DNA of 64,000 bases from Cytophagaceae bacterium (GTDB lineage Bacteria > Bacteroidota > Bacteroidia > Cytophagales > Spirosomataceae): assembly GCA_027486845.1 (NCBI GenBank), contig JAIXOL010000035.1, positions 1 to 64,000 of the forward strand, in the 5' to 3' direction. Under the pieces are notes generated by a model. That model saw nothing but the letters and a program-made list of their open reading frames with translations. It did no database searches and was not told the origin of the DNA. Of the stretch, positions 52,671 to 62,184 are shown in pieces (position 1 is the stretch's first letter; every line of letters begins with the position of its first letter). A program made the position numbers and the translations under genes.

Positions 52671-54758
52671 TTAAGCATTTTTCTTAGCAATTCCATCAGC
52701 AATGTTTTGAGGTACGATTTCGTAGTGGTCAAATGTCAAGTTAGCCGTTGCACGACCAGATGACATTGTACGAAGGTCAGTTACATAACCGAACAATTCT
52801 GATAAAGGCACATCCGCTTTGATTACTTGTGAACCAGCTTTTGTATCCATACCTTTCATCATACCACGACGACGGTTTAAGTCACCAGTGATAGGGCCAG
52901 TATATTCGTCTGGAGTGATTACCTCAACTGCCATGATTGGTTCAAGGATTTTCGGCCCAGCCTGACGAGCAGCTTCTTTAAAGCCCATACGTCCAGCAAG
53001 TTCGAAAGATAATGAATCTGAATCGACATCGTGGTAAGAACCGTGGAACAAACGAACTTTCATTGAGTCAACTGGGAAACCAGCCAATGGACCATTTACC
53101 ATTGCTTGCTCAAATCCTTTCTGAACCGCAGGTATAAATTCTTTTGGAATAATACCACCCACAATATTGTTTACAAATTCCAAACCTTGTTTGCCATCTT
53201 CTCTTGGTCCGATTTCAAATACGATATCGGCAAATTTACCACGACCACCCGATTGTTTCTTGTAAACTTCACGGTGTTCGACAGTTTTTGTAATCGTTTC
53301 TTTGTAAGCAACCTGTGGAGCACCTTGGTTTACTTCTACTTTAAACTCACGACGCATACGGTCGATGATAATTTCAAGGTGAAGCTCACCCATACCACGG
53401 ATGATAGTCTGACCTGTTTCTTCGTTCGACTCAACTGTAAGTGTTGGATCTTCTTCAATAAGTTTAGTGATTGCTTTCGAGAAATTATCTTGGTCAGCAG
53501 TTTTCTTAGGCTCAATTGCATACCCGATTACTGGTTCAGGGAATACCATTGATTCAAGAACGATTGGGTTTTTCTCATCTGATAAAGTATCACCAGTTTT
53601 GATATCTTTAAAACCTACAACCGCACCAATATCACCAGCACCCAATCTTGGGATTGAGTTTTGCTTGTTAGCGTGCATTTGGAAGATACGAGAGATACGC
53701 TCTTTGTTTCCCGAACGATTGTTTAGGATATAAGAACCAGCATCTAAACCACCAGAATAGGCACGAATAAAGCACAAACGACCAACATAAGGGTCAGTTG
53801 CGATTTTAAATGCCAAAGCTGAGAATGGACCATCTTCCGTTGGGCGACGAATTACTTCTTCACCAGTATCTGGGTTTGTACCAACAATTGCAGGTTTATC
53901 CATTGGTGAAGGCAATAGAGCCATCACGTAGTCAAGCATTGTTTGAACACCTTTGTTTTTGAATGAAGAACCACAAAGCATCGGCACAACTTTCATCGCA
54001 ACAACCGCTGCACGAAGAGCTGCTAAAATTTCAGCCTCAGTAATTGAAGTTGGGTCTTCAAAATATTTTTCCATCAAAGTGTCGTCAAATTCGGCAACAG
54101 CTTCGAGTAATTTCTCACGATATTCAGTTGCTTCTTCCAACATATCATCAGGAATTGGCACTTCAGTAAACGTCATACCTTTATCGTCTTCGTTCCAAAC
54201 GATACCACGGAAGTTTACTAAATCAACAACACCTTTAAATTGGTCTTCAGCACCGATTGGCAATTGTAATGCAACAGCATGACTACCCAACATTTCTTTT
54301 ACTTGCTTACACACGTTCAAGAAGTCAGCACCAGAGCGGTCCATTTTATTTACGAAGCCCAAACGAGCAACGTTATAGTTGTTAGCTAAACGCCAGTTGG
54401 TTTCAGATTGAGGCTCAACACCATCAACCGCACTAAATAAAAATACAAGTCCATCTAATACACGCAACGAACGGTTTACCTCAACAGTAAAGTCAACGTG
54501 ACCAGGTGTATCAATGATGTTAATATGGTATTTGTCACCACGGTAGTCCCAATCAACTGTTGTTGCTGCCGAAGTAATCGTGATACCTCTTTCTTGCTCT
54601 TGCTCCATCCAGTCCATCGTTGCTGCACCATCGTGTACCTCACCAATTTTGTGGCTTACACCAGCATAGTAAAGGATACGCTCAGTAGTGGTAGTCTTTC
54701 CCGCATCGATGTGGGCAGCAATACCAATATTTCTTGTGTACTTTAAATCACGTGCCAT
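52671..54758 (-). CDS. fusA: Elongation factor G
   Basis: Translocation GTPase, 695 residues. G1 [15 protein letters not shown], the G2/G3 segments ([20 protein letters not shown]) and NKMD (G4) are clear; domains II-V follow, with [10 protein letters not shown] and the C-terminal domain ending near ANLTFDHYE. It is monocistronic; rpsL, rpsG and tuf are not adjacent, so it may be one of two EF-G copies, but no truncation or divergence is evident. Confidence 0.96.
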   Translation of the reverse strand: MARDLKYTRNIGIAAHIDAGKTTTTERILYYAGVSHKIGEVHDGAATMDWMEQEQERGITITSAATTVDWDYRGDKYHINIIDTPGHVDFTVEVNRSLRVLDGLVFLFSAVDGVEPQSETNWRLANNYNVARLGFVNKMDRSGADFLNVCKQVKEMLGSHAVALQLPIGAEDQFKGVVDLVNFRGIVWNEDDKGMTFTEVPIPDDMLEEATEYREKLLEAVAEFDDTLMEKYFEDPTSITEAEILAALRAAVVAMKVVPMLCGSSFKNKGVQTMLDYVMALLPSPMDKPAIVGTNPDTGEEVIRRPTEDGPFSALAFKIATDPYVGRLCFIRAYSGGLDAGSYILNNRSGNKERISRIFQMHANKQNSIPRLGAGDIGAVVGFKDIKTGDTLSDEKNPIVLESMVFPEPVIGYAIEPKKTADQDNFSKAITKLIEEDPTLTVESNEETGQTIIRGMGELHLEIIIDRMRREFKVEVNQGAPQVAYKETITKTVEHREVYKKQSGGRGKFADIVFEIGPREDGKQGLEFVNNIVGGIIPKEFIPAVQKGFEQAMVNGPLAGFPVDSMKVRLFHGSYHDVDSDSLSFELAGRMGFKEAARQAGPKILEPIMAVEVITPDEYTGPITGDLNRRRGMMKGMDTKAGSQVIKADVPLSELFGYVTDLRTMSSGRATANLTFDHYEIVPQNIADGIAKKNA

Positions 54759-54851
54759 TTTTTTGTTTTAAATTATTTTTTGATTTTGTAAGTCTCTTGT
54801 AATGAAGTGCTTATATGAGATATAGGAAACACTCCTTTTCAAATTAGGGTG

Positions 54852-54859
54852 CAAAGGTA
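54852..54859 (-). promoter_or_regulatory. Candidate -7 element for fusA
   Basis: On the minus strand TACCTTTG (then CACCC) matches TAnnTTTG and would give a leader of about 90 bases. The 345-base stretch between fusA and the tRNA genes (54759-55103) holds otherwise only a degenerate CTTTGCGGCTTTGTG phrase and the tRNA terminator. Confidence 0.5.
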
Positions 54860-55072
54860 GGAGTTTTTTTCGGTTAAATCATTAGTTTTCTATAAAAATA
54901 TTCGTAAAGAGGGGAGTTTTGTGGCTAAAATGTGTAGACTCACTAAAAAGATGATAGTTGACTCCAAAAACAGCAGCCCAAAACGTATATTTCTTTGCGG
55001 CTTTGTGTAAAATACTGATGGCTCAACATTTCAATTGTTTGATGTTTCGCTTCGAGTTTGTGATTTTTCAAC

Positions 55073-55100
55073 AAAAAAAGCCTCAGATTTCTCTGAGGCT
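55073..55100 (-). terminator. Terminator of the tRNA-Val pair
   Basis: GCCTCAGA-TTTC-TCTGAGGC stem (55080-55099) with an A-run at 55073-55079, giving a U-tract on the minus strand directly after the tRNA 3' end. Confidence 0.85.
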
Positions 55101-55103
55101 TTG

Positions 55104-55178
55104 TGGGAATTACTGGGTTCGAACCAGTGACCCCCTGCTTGTAAGGCAGGTGCTCTGAACCAGCTGAGCTAAACTCCC
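55104..55178 (-). tRNA. tRNA-Val (anticodon TAC)
   Basis: 75 bases; acceptor GGGAGTT/AATTCCC with discriminator A, D-arm GCTC/GAGC, anticodon stem CCTGC/GCAGG with loop CTTACAA (anticodon TAC), T-arm ACTGG-TTCGAAC-CCAGT. CCA is not encoded. Second of two identical genes. Confidence 0.95.
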
Positions 55179-55207
55179 ATAACACATTATAATTTTCTTA
55201 AAAAGAG

Positions 55208-55282
55208 TGGGAATTACTGGGTTCGAACCAGTGACCCCCTGCTTGTAAGGCAGGTGCTCTGAACCAGCTGAGCTAAACTCCC
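55208..55282 (-). tRNA. tRNA-Val (anticodon TAC)
   Basis: Sequence identical to the copy at 55104-55178, 104 bases away in the same orientation. This is the promoter-proximal copy. Confidence 0.95.
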
Positions 55283-55317
55283 TTTTCGTAAACAAACTAC
55301 TTTTCTGTTTGGGACTG

Positions 55318-55349
55318 CAAAGATGCACGTCTGTTTTTTTATTTCCAAA
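55318..55349 (-). promoter_or_regulatory. Candidate promoter of the tRNA-Val genes
   Basis: On the minus strand TTTG (55349-55346), a 20-base spacer, and CATCTTTG (55325-55318), one base off TAnnTTTG. Transcription would start about 35 bases before the first tRNA. Confidence 0.5.
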
Positions 55350-55425
55350 TATTCAACCAAAAAAAACTATTACTTTTTTAATTTCCTGCAAAAATTATAT
55401 TTAAAATTTGTTTTGTATAAACTTC

Positions 55426-55523
55426 TGTCAAGTTTTTGACATATTACTGGGCGATACTGTCAAAAAAGTATTTGTTCCTGACAAAATATTAGTTGGAGAC
55501 TTCTCGCCTTAGTTATATTTTTG
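55426..55523 (+). promoter_or_regulatory. Operator-like palindrome and promoter of the uxuA operon
   Basis: TGTCAAGTTTTTGACA (55426-55441) is a perfect 6-bp inverted repeat; a second, wider pair TGTCA (55458) / TGACA (55479) follows. Then TTG (55493-55495), 20 bases, and TATTTTTG (55516-55523) make a good Bacteroidota promoter 27 bases before uxuA. Confidence 0.6.
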
Positions 55524-55550
55524 TAAATCATTTATTTCAATTTTAAAAAT

Positions 55551-56738
55551 ATGGCTCTTGAGCAAACATGGCGTTGGTTTGGCCCTAATGACCCCGTAAG
55601 TTTATCCGATGTTCGACAAGCTGGGGCAACTGGCGTTGTTTCGGCACTTCATCATATTCCAAACGGTCAGGTTTGGACAAAAGCAGAAATTCAAGCCCGT
55701 AAATCTCTCATCGAAAGTAATGGTTTGGTTTGGTCGGTCGTGGAAAGTGTGCCTGTACATGAAGATATCAAAAAGGCTTCGGGAAATTATAAGCAGTATA
55801 TCGAAAATTACAAAGAAAGCCTCGTGAATTTGGCCGAATGTGGTATTGATACGGTTTGCTATAATTTCATGCCGATTTTGGATTGGACTCGCACCGACTT
55901 AGATTTTGAATTGTCTGATGGTTCGAAAGCCTTGCGTTTCGATATGACAGAGTTTTGTGCTTTTGAAATGTATGTTTTGAAGAGAACAAATGCCGAAAAA
56001 TCATACTCAGAAGCTCAAGTGGCTAAAGCAAAAGCATGGTTTGAAAGTGCAAGCGAAGCTGATGTAAACCGTCTGACCAGAAATATCATTGCGGGCTTAC
56101 CAGGAAGCGAAGAAAGTTTTACGATTGAGGCCTTTAGAGATACGCTTGATACTTATAAATATATTGGAGACAAAGAATTACGCCAAAATCTTTATTCTTT
56201 CTTGCAAGAAGTTACACCAGTAGCTGAACAATCAGGCGTATTATTGGCGATTCACCCCGACGACCCGCCTTATCCGATTTTGGGATTGCCACGAGTAGTT
56301 AGTACCGAAACGGATGCAAAATTATTGCTCGAAGCGGCCGAAAGTAAATTTAATGGACTTTGTTTCTGCACAGGAAGCTATGGCGTGCGTGCCGATAACG
56401 ATTTGACAGGAATGGTCGAAAGACTGGGAAATCGAATAAACTTTATACATTTACGAGCAACTAAACGTGATGCTGAAGGAAATTTCCATGAAGCGGACCA
56501 CTTAGATGGCGATGTTGATATGTATAGCGTTATGAAAGCATTGGTTTTAGAACAGAATCGAAGAATAATCGAAGGCCGTGAAGATTACAGATTACCGTTC
56601 CGTCCCGACCATGGCCACAAAATGCTTGATGATTTGAATGCGAACAAACGTACAAACCCTGGTTATACTGCTATCGGTCGTTTGCGTGGTTTGGCCGAGC
56701 TAAGAGGTTTAGAATTAGGTATAATAAGAGGTTTATAG
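55551..56738 (+). CDS. uxuA: D-mannonate dehydratase
   Basis: TIM-barrel enzyme that dehydrates D-mannonate to 2-keto-3-deoxygluconate in glucuronate breakdown. [12 protein letters not shown] at the N-terminus, [31 protein letters not shown] near 110, and RPDHGHKM near residue 350 are UxuA signatures. 395 residues, normal. It is followed by kdgK and eda in the logical pathway order. Confidence 0.95.
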   Translation: MALEQTWRWFGPNDPVSLSDVRQAGATGVVSALHHIPNGQVWTKAEIQARKSLIESNGLVWSVVESVPVHEDIKKASGNYKQYIENYKESLVNLAECGIDTVCYNFMPILDWTRTDLDFELSDGSKALRFDMTEFCAFEMYVLKRTNAEKSYSEAQVAKAKAWFESASEADVNRLTRNIIAGLPGSEESFTIEAFRDTLDTYKYIGDKELRQNLYSFLQEVTPVAEQSGVLLAIHPDDPPYPILGLPRVVSTETDAKLLLEAAESKFNGLCFCTGSYGVRADNDLTGMVERLGNRINFIHLRATKRDAEGNFHEADHLDGDVDMYSVMKALVLEQNRRIIEGREDYRLPFRPDHGHKMLDDLNANKRTNPGYTAIGRLRGLAELRGLELGIIRGL

Positions 56739-56802
56739 GAAATTGTTTGAGTTTAATATACATTCACTCATTCAATAAATTATTCATTCAATCATTGATT
56801 TC

Positions 56803-57810
56803 ATGCCAAAAATAGTAACTTTCGGTGAAGTACTTCTTCGCCTCTCGACACCCAATTTTCAGAAACTCGAACAAGCAACATCGTTTAATGCTACTTTTGG
56901 TGGCACAGAAATGAACGTTGGTGCATCGCTCGTGAAATTTGGGTTTGAAGCTGCTCACGTAACAACATTTCCGAACAACTTGATGGGGCAAAAAGCGAAA
57001 GCTTTTTTGCGACAATTAGATATTGATACTTCTCATGTTGTGCTGGAAGGCGATAGAGTAGGAGTATTTTTCTTAGAAACAGGGGCAGTAATGCGTGCCA
57101 GTCAGATTGTGTATGATCGTGCCGATTCGTCATTTGCGAACATCAATCCCGACCATTTCGACTGGGAGAAAATCTTGGCAGGTGCTGATTGGTTTCACTG
57201 GTGTGGAATTACGCCGGCTATTTCGGAAGGTGCTGCAAAGGCATGTTTAGATGCCGTAAAAGCTGCTAAAAAATTAGGACTTACGGTATCGTCAGATATT
57301 TATTATCGCAGCAATTTGTGGAAATACGGTAAAACTCCACAAGAAATTCTGCCCGAATTGGCATCTTATTCAGATATTATTTTGGCAAGTCGCAAAAATA
57401 TCGAAGAGATTTTTGGTCTGCAAGTAACAGCTGAAAAAGGAAAATTTGTAGAGGCTTGTAAAATGTTGATTGAGGCTTACCCGACCATTAAGAAAGTAAT
57501 TGATACCGACCGCATTCAAGTAAGTGCTTCGCACAACCAATATTCTGCTAAAATGTGGAATGGTGAAGAATTAGTAGAGACTGGTTATCAAGATATTACC
57601 CATATAGTGGATAGAATTGGTACAGGAGATGCGTTTTTGGGTGGTTTTATTTACGGACAAATTGTATTGAAAGATGATTTGAAATCCTTGCAATTTGGAA
57701 CGGCTGCGGCAGCATTGAAACACACTATCGAAGGCGACCAAAATCTAGTAACTGTGCCAGAAGTAGAAGCTGTAATGAGCGGAGATAAATCTGGTAGATT
57801 GAGAAGATGA
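56803..57810 (+). CDS. kdgK: 2-keto-3-deoxygluconate kinase (PfkB family)
   Basis: Ribokinase-family sugar kinase of 335 residues. N-terminal FGEVLLRLSTP and GGTEMNVGASLVKFG, and the C-terminal anion-hole/base motif RIGTGDAFLGGF (Asp catalytic, about 272). Position between uxuA and eda makes KDG the substrate: it forms KDPG for the aldolase. Confidence 0.92.
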   Translation: MPKIVTFGEVLLRLSTPNFQKLEQATSFNATFGGTEMNVGASLVKFGFEAAHVTTFPNNLMGQKAKAFLRQLDIDTSHVVLEGDRVGVFFLETGAVMRASQIVYDRADSSFANINPDHFDWEKILAGADWFHWCGITPAISEGAAKACLDAVKAAKKLGLTVSSDIYYRSNLWKYGKTPQEILPELASYSDIILASRKNIEEIFGLQVTAEKGKFVEACKMLIEAYPTIKKVIDTDRIQVSASHNQYSAKMWNGEELVETGYQDITHIVDRIGTGDAFLGGFIYGQIVLKDDLKSLQFGTAAAALKHTIEGDQNLVTVPEVEAVMSGDKSGRLRR

Positions 57811-57870
57811 TAAAAAATCACGAATGATGATTTATTAATCACGAATTTTGGGTTAAAATCTTATGATTTT

Positions 57871-57900
57871 TATTCGTAATTTGTAATTTGTAATTCGTAA
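57871..57900. repeat. TTTGTAA phrase repeat before eda
   Basis: TATTCGTAATTTGTAATTTG then TAATTCGTAA, 12 bases before the eda start; same style as 7130 and 43051. Confidence 0.55.
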
Positions 57901-57911
57901 ATTATAAAAAA

Positions 57912-58580
57912 ATGGCAAAATTTGATAAAAATACAACCTTGGCACAGGTTTCGGCAACGGGTTTAGTGCCACTTTTTACGCACAATGAATTAGAATTGTG
58001 TTTGGGTGTATTGCGTGCGTGTTATGCCGCAGGTGTGAAAGTTTTTGAGTTTACAAACCGTACCGAAAACTCATACAATAATTTTGTAGAACTCGTGAAA
58101 ATTGCTGAAACGGAAATGCCCGAAATGATTTTGGGAATTGGTACGATTTATGATGCGGCTACAGCTCAAAAATTTATTGATGTAGGAACAAATTTTATCG
58201 TTGCTCCAGTGATGAACCCCGAAGTTGGCAAAGTTTGTCAAGCAGCGGGTATTCCGTGGATGCCAGGTGTAATGACTGTTACTGAGATTTATAATGCTCG
58301 TGTGGCTGGTGCCGAATTTATCAAAATCTTCCCAGGCGATGTATTGGGAGCAGGTTTTGTAAAAGCCCTCAAAGGTGGCCCAATGCCCGATGTTCAGATT
58401 ATGGTTACTGGTGGAGTTTCGCCAACCGAAGAAAGTCTAAAATTATGGTTTGGTGCTGGCACTACCGCCGTTGGTATTGGCTCACAATTGGTGCCGAAAG
58501 ATGTTTTGGCAGCAAAAGATTGGGCAAAAGTTACTGAAATTGTAGGTAATGCTTTACGCATTATTCAAGAGGTAAAGTAA
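57912..58580 (+). CDS. eda: KDPG aldolase
   Basis: Class I aldolase of 222 residues that splits 2-keto-3-deoxy-6-phosphogluconate to pyruvate and glyceraldehyde 3-phosphate. The Schiff-base lysine is in EFIKIFPGD (about residue 138), the proton-transfer segment in GIGTIYDA, and the phosphate site in MVTGGVSP. It closes the uxuA-kdgK-eda operon. Confidence 0.94.
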   Translation: MAKFDKNTTLAQVSATGLVPLFTHNELELCLGVLRACYAAGVKVFEFTNRTENSYNNFVELVKIAETEMPEMILGIGTIYDAATAQKFIDVGTNFIVAPVMNPEVGKVCQAAGIPWMPGVMTVTEIYNARVAGAEFIKIFPGDVLGAGFVKALKGGPMPDVQIMVTGGVSPTEESLKLWFGAGTTAVGIGSQLVPKDVLAAKDWAKVTEIVGNALRIIQEVK

Positions 58581-58624
58581 TATTTTCTTTTAATCCTCTA
58601 ACTAAAGCAGGAGGTAATTAACAT

Positions 58625-58659
58625 AAAACGCTCCGAGTGAATATCTCTCGGAGCGTTTT
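58625..58659. terminator. Bidirectional terminator between eda and the reductase
   Basis: AAAACGCTCCGAG (58625-58637) and CTCGGAGCGTTTT (58647-58659): a perfect 13-bp stem with A- and T-rich ends, serving both convergent genes. Confidence 0.9.
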
Positions 58660-58693
58660 GTTTTACCATTAACTATGGTCAGTGGAAAGTTGA

Positions 58694-60160
58694 CTAAGCA
58701 TAGACGTTCAATGCTGCTACGACTTCACGCACACCAATTGCCATCATATTTGATAAATGAGTAGTGACGTTTTCTTCAAAACCTTTTAGGTTGCGAAGGT
58801 CAGTTCCCCAAAGTTGTTCGTTGCCCAAAACGGCATTGACTACTTCATTCGCCTTATGGTTTTGCCATACTTCATAAAAATACTTTGCTGAGTCGCATTG
58901 GATTGGATAAAGTTCGCCTTCTTTTTCTCCAAAATACTTGCCGTTTTCTTCTTTTACTGCTTTCATAAATAAAAGATAAGCAGCAAAACCACGAGTAAAA
59001 TATTGCGGAACAGTATTGAATTCTTTGTAATAATTGAGCAACAATGGAATATTACGCATCTGCATTTTCATGGTATATTGGAGCGTGATACTAATCCATT
59101 GGTGGTCGAGGTATGGGTTACGGAATCTATCCAAAACATCGCGACCGTAGCGTTGAGCTACTTTTGCGTCAATTTTATAAGGAATTGCTGGAGCAATTTC
59201 CGACATCATTAGGTTTGTGATAAATTTCTCTGTTACGTCATCTGCCAATGCTTCTTTTACAGTCTGAAAACCAGAAAGGAATTCCATACCACACATAAGT
59301 GAGTGTGTACCATTAAGCATACGAAGTTTAAGTTCACGGAATTGCTCAATATTATTGGCAATTTTTACACCTTCATCGGCTTGGGCAAATGTTAAAACCT
59401 CTTTTACTTTTTCGCCGCCCTGGATTGCCCAAAGTCTGTATGTTTCGGCTACTGCCAAAAGTTCATCTTCATAACCTAATTTTTGTTGAAGCTCAACCAA
59501 GGCCTCACCTTTTGGTTTGCCGGGTACGATTCTATCAACTAACGAATTGCAGAATGTATTTTCGGTTTTTAGCCACTCAATAAAATTAGCTGGTAAATTA
59601 TTGAAAGAGGCAACTTTCAAAATAATATCTTTTAGAATATCGCCATTACCTACGATAAGTTCAGTCGGGATAACCACAACACCAGCCTGTTTGTTCTGGA
59701 AACGCTCATATAGCCAGGCCGTAAGTTTTGCAGGAAACGAAGCGGGCGGAGATTGACGAATACTCTCCTCTACATATTGCAAGCCAACTTCAGTAGTATT
59801 TGAAATAACTACCGAAATATTAGAATCTTGGGCAGTTTCGAGGATTTCGTTCCATTGAGACTGAGCTGAAAGCACTCTACTAATGGCCGAACTGATAATG
59901 TTTTCTTCAGTTGGCACACCTTTGTCGATACCTCTTACACAAATTGTATAAAGGTTATCTTGTTCGGCAAAAGCATCAGCACCACTCGAATCGGTTGATT
60001 TTACAACCACGATTCGTCCATTAAAAACCCCTTGTTTATTGGCTTTATCGATAAAATAGTCACATAATCCACGAAGCAAAACCCCAGTGCCAAATTGGAG
60101 AACCCTTTCAGGCAATTGGAGTGTAGAACGGTCGGTCAGTAATTCTTTAGAGAGTTTCAT
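58694..60160 (-). CDS. uxaB: Tagaturonate reductase (mannitol dehydrogenase family)
   Basis: 488-residue long-chain polyol dehydrogenase. RVLQFGTGVLLRGLCDYFID at the N-terminus is the NAD-binding start of UxaB-type altronate oxidoreductases; NTTEVGL near 120 and LRMLNGTHSLMCGMEFL near 280 carry the active-site Lys/Asn/His region (in KLRMLNGTH). It interconverts tagaturonate and altronate, the galacturonate branch. It faces the eda operon; uxaA and uxaC are not in view. Confidence 0.88.
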   Translation of the reverse strand: MKLSKELLTDRSTLQLPERVLQFGTGVLLRGLCDYFIDKANKQGVFNGRIVVVKSTDSSGADAFAEQDNLYTICVRGIDKGVPTEENIISSAISRVLSAQSQWNEILETAQDSNISVVISNTTEVGLQYVEESIRQSPPASFPAKLTAWLYERFQNKQAGVVVIPTELIVGNGDILKDIILKVASFNNLPANFIEWLKTENTFCNSLVDRIVPGKPKGEALVELQQKLGYEDELLAVAETYRLWAIQGGEKVKEVLTFAQADEGVKIANNIEQFRELKLRMLNGTHSLMCGMEFLSGFQTVKEALADDVTEKFITNLMMSEIAPAIPYKIDAKVAQRYGRDVLDRFRNPYLDHQWISITLQYTMKMQMRNIPLLLNYYKEFNTVPQYFTRGFAAYLLFMKAVKEENGKYFGEKEGELYPIQCDSAKYFYEVWQNHKANEVVNAVLGNEQLWGTDLRNLKGFEENVTTHLSNMMAIGVREVVAALNVYA

Positions 60161-60494
60161 TAAAAGTCATAAATATGATAGATTGAATCTAACAAAAGTA
60201 GGTACTTTATTAAGTTTCATCAACTAAAATTCAATTAAATTATAATACTATTTTGTGATTTTAGTTATACTTTAAGAATAATTCTACAAGAATGTAATTG
60301 GTGAGTAGCTTATAGTGTAAAGTCAAACATATTTTAATGTAGAATTTTTGGCAATAAAAGCAGAGCTTATTTGATATTCATCAAGAGATCGGACTTGTAT
60401 GCTGCTTGAAATTTTCCGTTTATCATCTTTGAATTTGGCAGAAACATCGAAAAAGCCTAATTTCGCCATACAAACAAATAAAACTATACCTGAA
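60161..60494. other. Gene-free spacer upstream of terC
   Basis: 334 AT-rich bases between the divergent uxaB and TerC genes. No repeat, hairpin or gene that I can support; promoters for both directions must lie here. An open frame that enters from 60399 is just an upstream extension of the TerC gene. Confidence 0.5.
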
Positions 60495-61250
60495 ATGGAA
60501 CAAATTTTTACAACAGCAGCTTTAACAAGTATTTTTACATTAACACTTCTGGAGATTGTACTCGGAGTTGATAATATCATTTTCGTTTCGATTATTTCGT
60601 CGAAACTACCACACGCCGAACAGAAAAAAGCCCGTACTATTGGTTTAGCCATGGCAATGACTATTCGTATTGCTTTGTTATTCGTGTTAGGGTGGATTTT
60701 GGGGCTACAAACTGACTTATTTAATCTAAAAGATTTAGGCTTACCTGTTGATTTAGGCTTTAGCGGTAAAGATATTATTTTATTGATTGGTGGACTTTTC
60801 TTGTTATATAAGGCAACGTCAGAAATTCACCATAAGCTTGAAGGACACGAAGAAAATATTAGTGCCAAAAAGACTTCTTCAAAATTATCAAAAGCCATTT
60901 TTGATATTGCGATTATTAACATCGTTTTCTCAATTGACTCAATAATTACTGCTATTGGTATGACCAATGATATTATCGTGATGGCCGTTTCCGTAGTTCT
61001 TTCAACCTTTGCGATGTTGGCTTTTGCGAAAAGCGTGGGCGACTTTGTGGAGCGTCACCCAACTGTTAAGATGTTGGCCTTATCGTTCTTGGTAATGATT
61101 GGTACATTGCTTGTTGCTGAGGCATTTAAAGTTCACGTACCGAAAGGCTATGTTTACTTTTCGATGGCATTCTCGTTTTTGGTTGAAACCCTTAACATCA
61201 AAATGCGTAAAAATGCAAAACCAGTTGATTTACGAAGTGATATTAAATAA
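60495..61250 (+). CDS. TerC-family membrane protein
   Basis: About 251 residues with seven predicted membrane helices. LTLLEIVLGVDNIIFVSII with the in-membrane Asp, and IVFSIDSIITAIGM as the second Asp motif, are the TerC signatures. Members export metal ions (manganese) or help membrane protein metallation. The open frame starts at 60399 but homologues begin at MEQIFTTAAL (60495). Confidence 0.9.
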   Translation: MEQIFTTAALTSIFTLTLLEIVLGVDNIIFVSIISSKLPHAEQKKARTIGLAMAMTIRIALLFVLGWILGLQTDLFNLKDLGLPVDLGFSGKDIILLIGGLFLLYKATSEIHHKLEGHEENISAKKTSSKLSKAIFDIAIINIVFSIDSIITAIGMTNDIIVMAVSVVLSTFAMLAFAKSVGDFVERHPTVKMLALSFLVMIGTLLVAEAFKVHVPKGYVYFSMAFSFLVETLNIKMRKNAKPVDLRSDIK

Positions 61251-61269
61251 ATAGATGAAGTCCTGCTAT

Positions 61270-61360
61270 CCCCAAAGGGGGAATGAGCGAATAGGAAATT
61301 GATTTAATAGCTTTTGGGGTAAAAATTCTATGTTTTTTAGTTAAAAACCCCCTCTGGGGG
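61270..61360 (+). repeat. GC-rich hairpins, copies 6 and 7
   Basis: CCCCAAAGGGGG at 61270-61281, 20 bases after the terC stop, and CCCCCTCTGGGGG at 61348-61360 with TAAGGAGCA before the plsC ATG at 61370 (9 bases after the hairpin). The two copies bracket the terC-plsC gap. Confidence 0.8.
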
Positions 61361-61369
61361 TAAGGAGCA

Positions 61370-62095
61370 ATGAAGATATTTTCTTGGATATACACAGTTT
61401 GGTGTGCGTTTTGGTTTATAATAGTGTTTTTATTGCTTTTTCCTGTTGTTTTTGTTTGCTTGCAAAAGGAACAATGGAAGCCAATTGCCCATTATTGTAA
61501 CCGTATTTGGGGGAAAATTTTCTTTTTCGGGATTGGTCAGCCTGTACACGTTACTTACGAAACAGAACTTGACCCAAAACGTGCGTATGTTTTTTGTGCC
61601 AATCATTTTAGTTATCTTGATATTGCGATAATGGGCGTAGTAATCAAAAACTTTTTTGCTTTTATGGGCAAAAGTTCGGTCAAGAAAGTGCCGCTATTTG
61701 GATATATGTTTACAAAACTTCATATTGAAGTAGACAGAACAGAAAAAAATAGCCGAATAAAGGCATTAACTCGCTCAATAAAAGCTCTGAAATCGGGTCG
61801 AAGTATTATGATTTTTCCTGAAGGAGGTATTTTTTCAACTAATTTTCCCGAAATGATTCAGCCTTTAAAAGATGGAGCTTTTTCTATGGCTATCGAAAAT
61901 CAAGTGCCGATTGTGCCAATTTCGCTACTGGATAATTATAAAGTAATGCCCGAAGTACTATTCAGATGGCACAAAATTAGGGTAATCGTGCATAAACCTA
62001 TTGAGACAATAGGCAAAACAAAAGCTGAAATAGACGACTTGAAAAAGCAAGTTTATGATGTGATTCAGCCAACACTAAATAAGTTTAGAAATTAA
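61370..62095 (+). CDS. plsC: 1-acyl-sn-glycerol-3-phosphate acyltransferase
   Basis: Membrane-anchored acyltransferase of 241 residues making phosphatidic acid. One N-terminal helix (about 8-30), the HX4D motif in NHFSYLDIA, and FPEGGIFS are present, with the late VPIVPISL strand. PlsY, the preceding step, is encoded at 21.5 kb. Confidence 0.92.
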   Translation: MKIFSWIYTVWCAFWFIIVFLLLFPVVFVCLQKEQWKPIAHYCNRIWGKIFFFGIGQPVHVTYETELDPKRAYVFCANHFSYLDIAIMGVVIKNFFAFMGKSSVKKVPLFGYMFTKLHIEVDRTEKNSRIKALTRSIKALKSGRSIMIFPEGGIFSTNFPEMIQPLKDGAFSMAIENQVPIVPISLLDNYKVMPEVLFRWHKIRVIVHKPIETIGKTKAEIDDLKKQVYDVIQPTLNKFRN

Positions 62096-62105
62096 AAAAG
62101 AATTT

Positions 62106-62171
62106 AGGTGCTTAGGCACAAAGCGACAAAGTTAAATTTACTATGTGCCTATGTGCCTTTGCTACTTTGAA
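62106..62171. repeat. Imperfect palindrome upstream of gatC
   Basis: TTAGGCACAAAGCGACAAAG ... CTATGTGCCTATGTGCCTTTG form rough inverted arms. The GCACAAAG phrase resembles the ends of the GxxExxY cassette in style but not in exact sequence. Confidence 0.5.
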
Positions 62172-62184
62172 CCTTAATAAAAGT

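Noticed and set aside
53106-53552. 148-codon open frame on the plus strand within fusA
   Set aside because: Antisense shadow of a strongly conserved gene with biased codons; no family, no start context.
54943-55328. Two overlapping minus-strand open frames with a shared SAGSEHLPYKQGVTGSNP-like text
   Set aside because: They are translations of the two tRNA-Val genes, a well-known spurious protein family.
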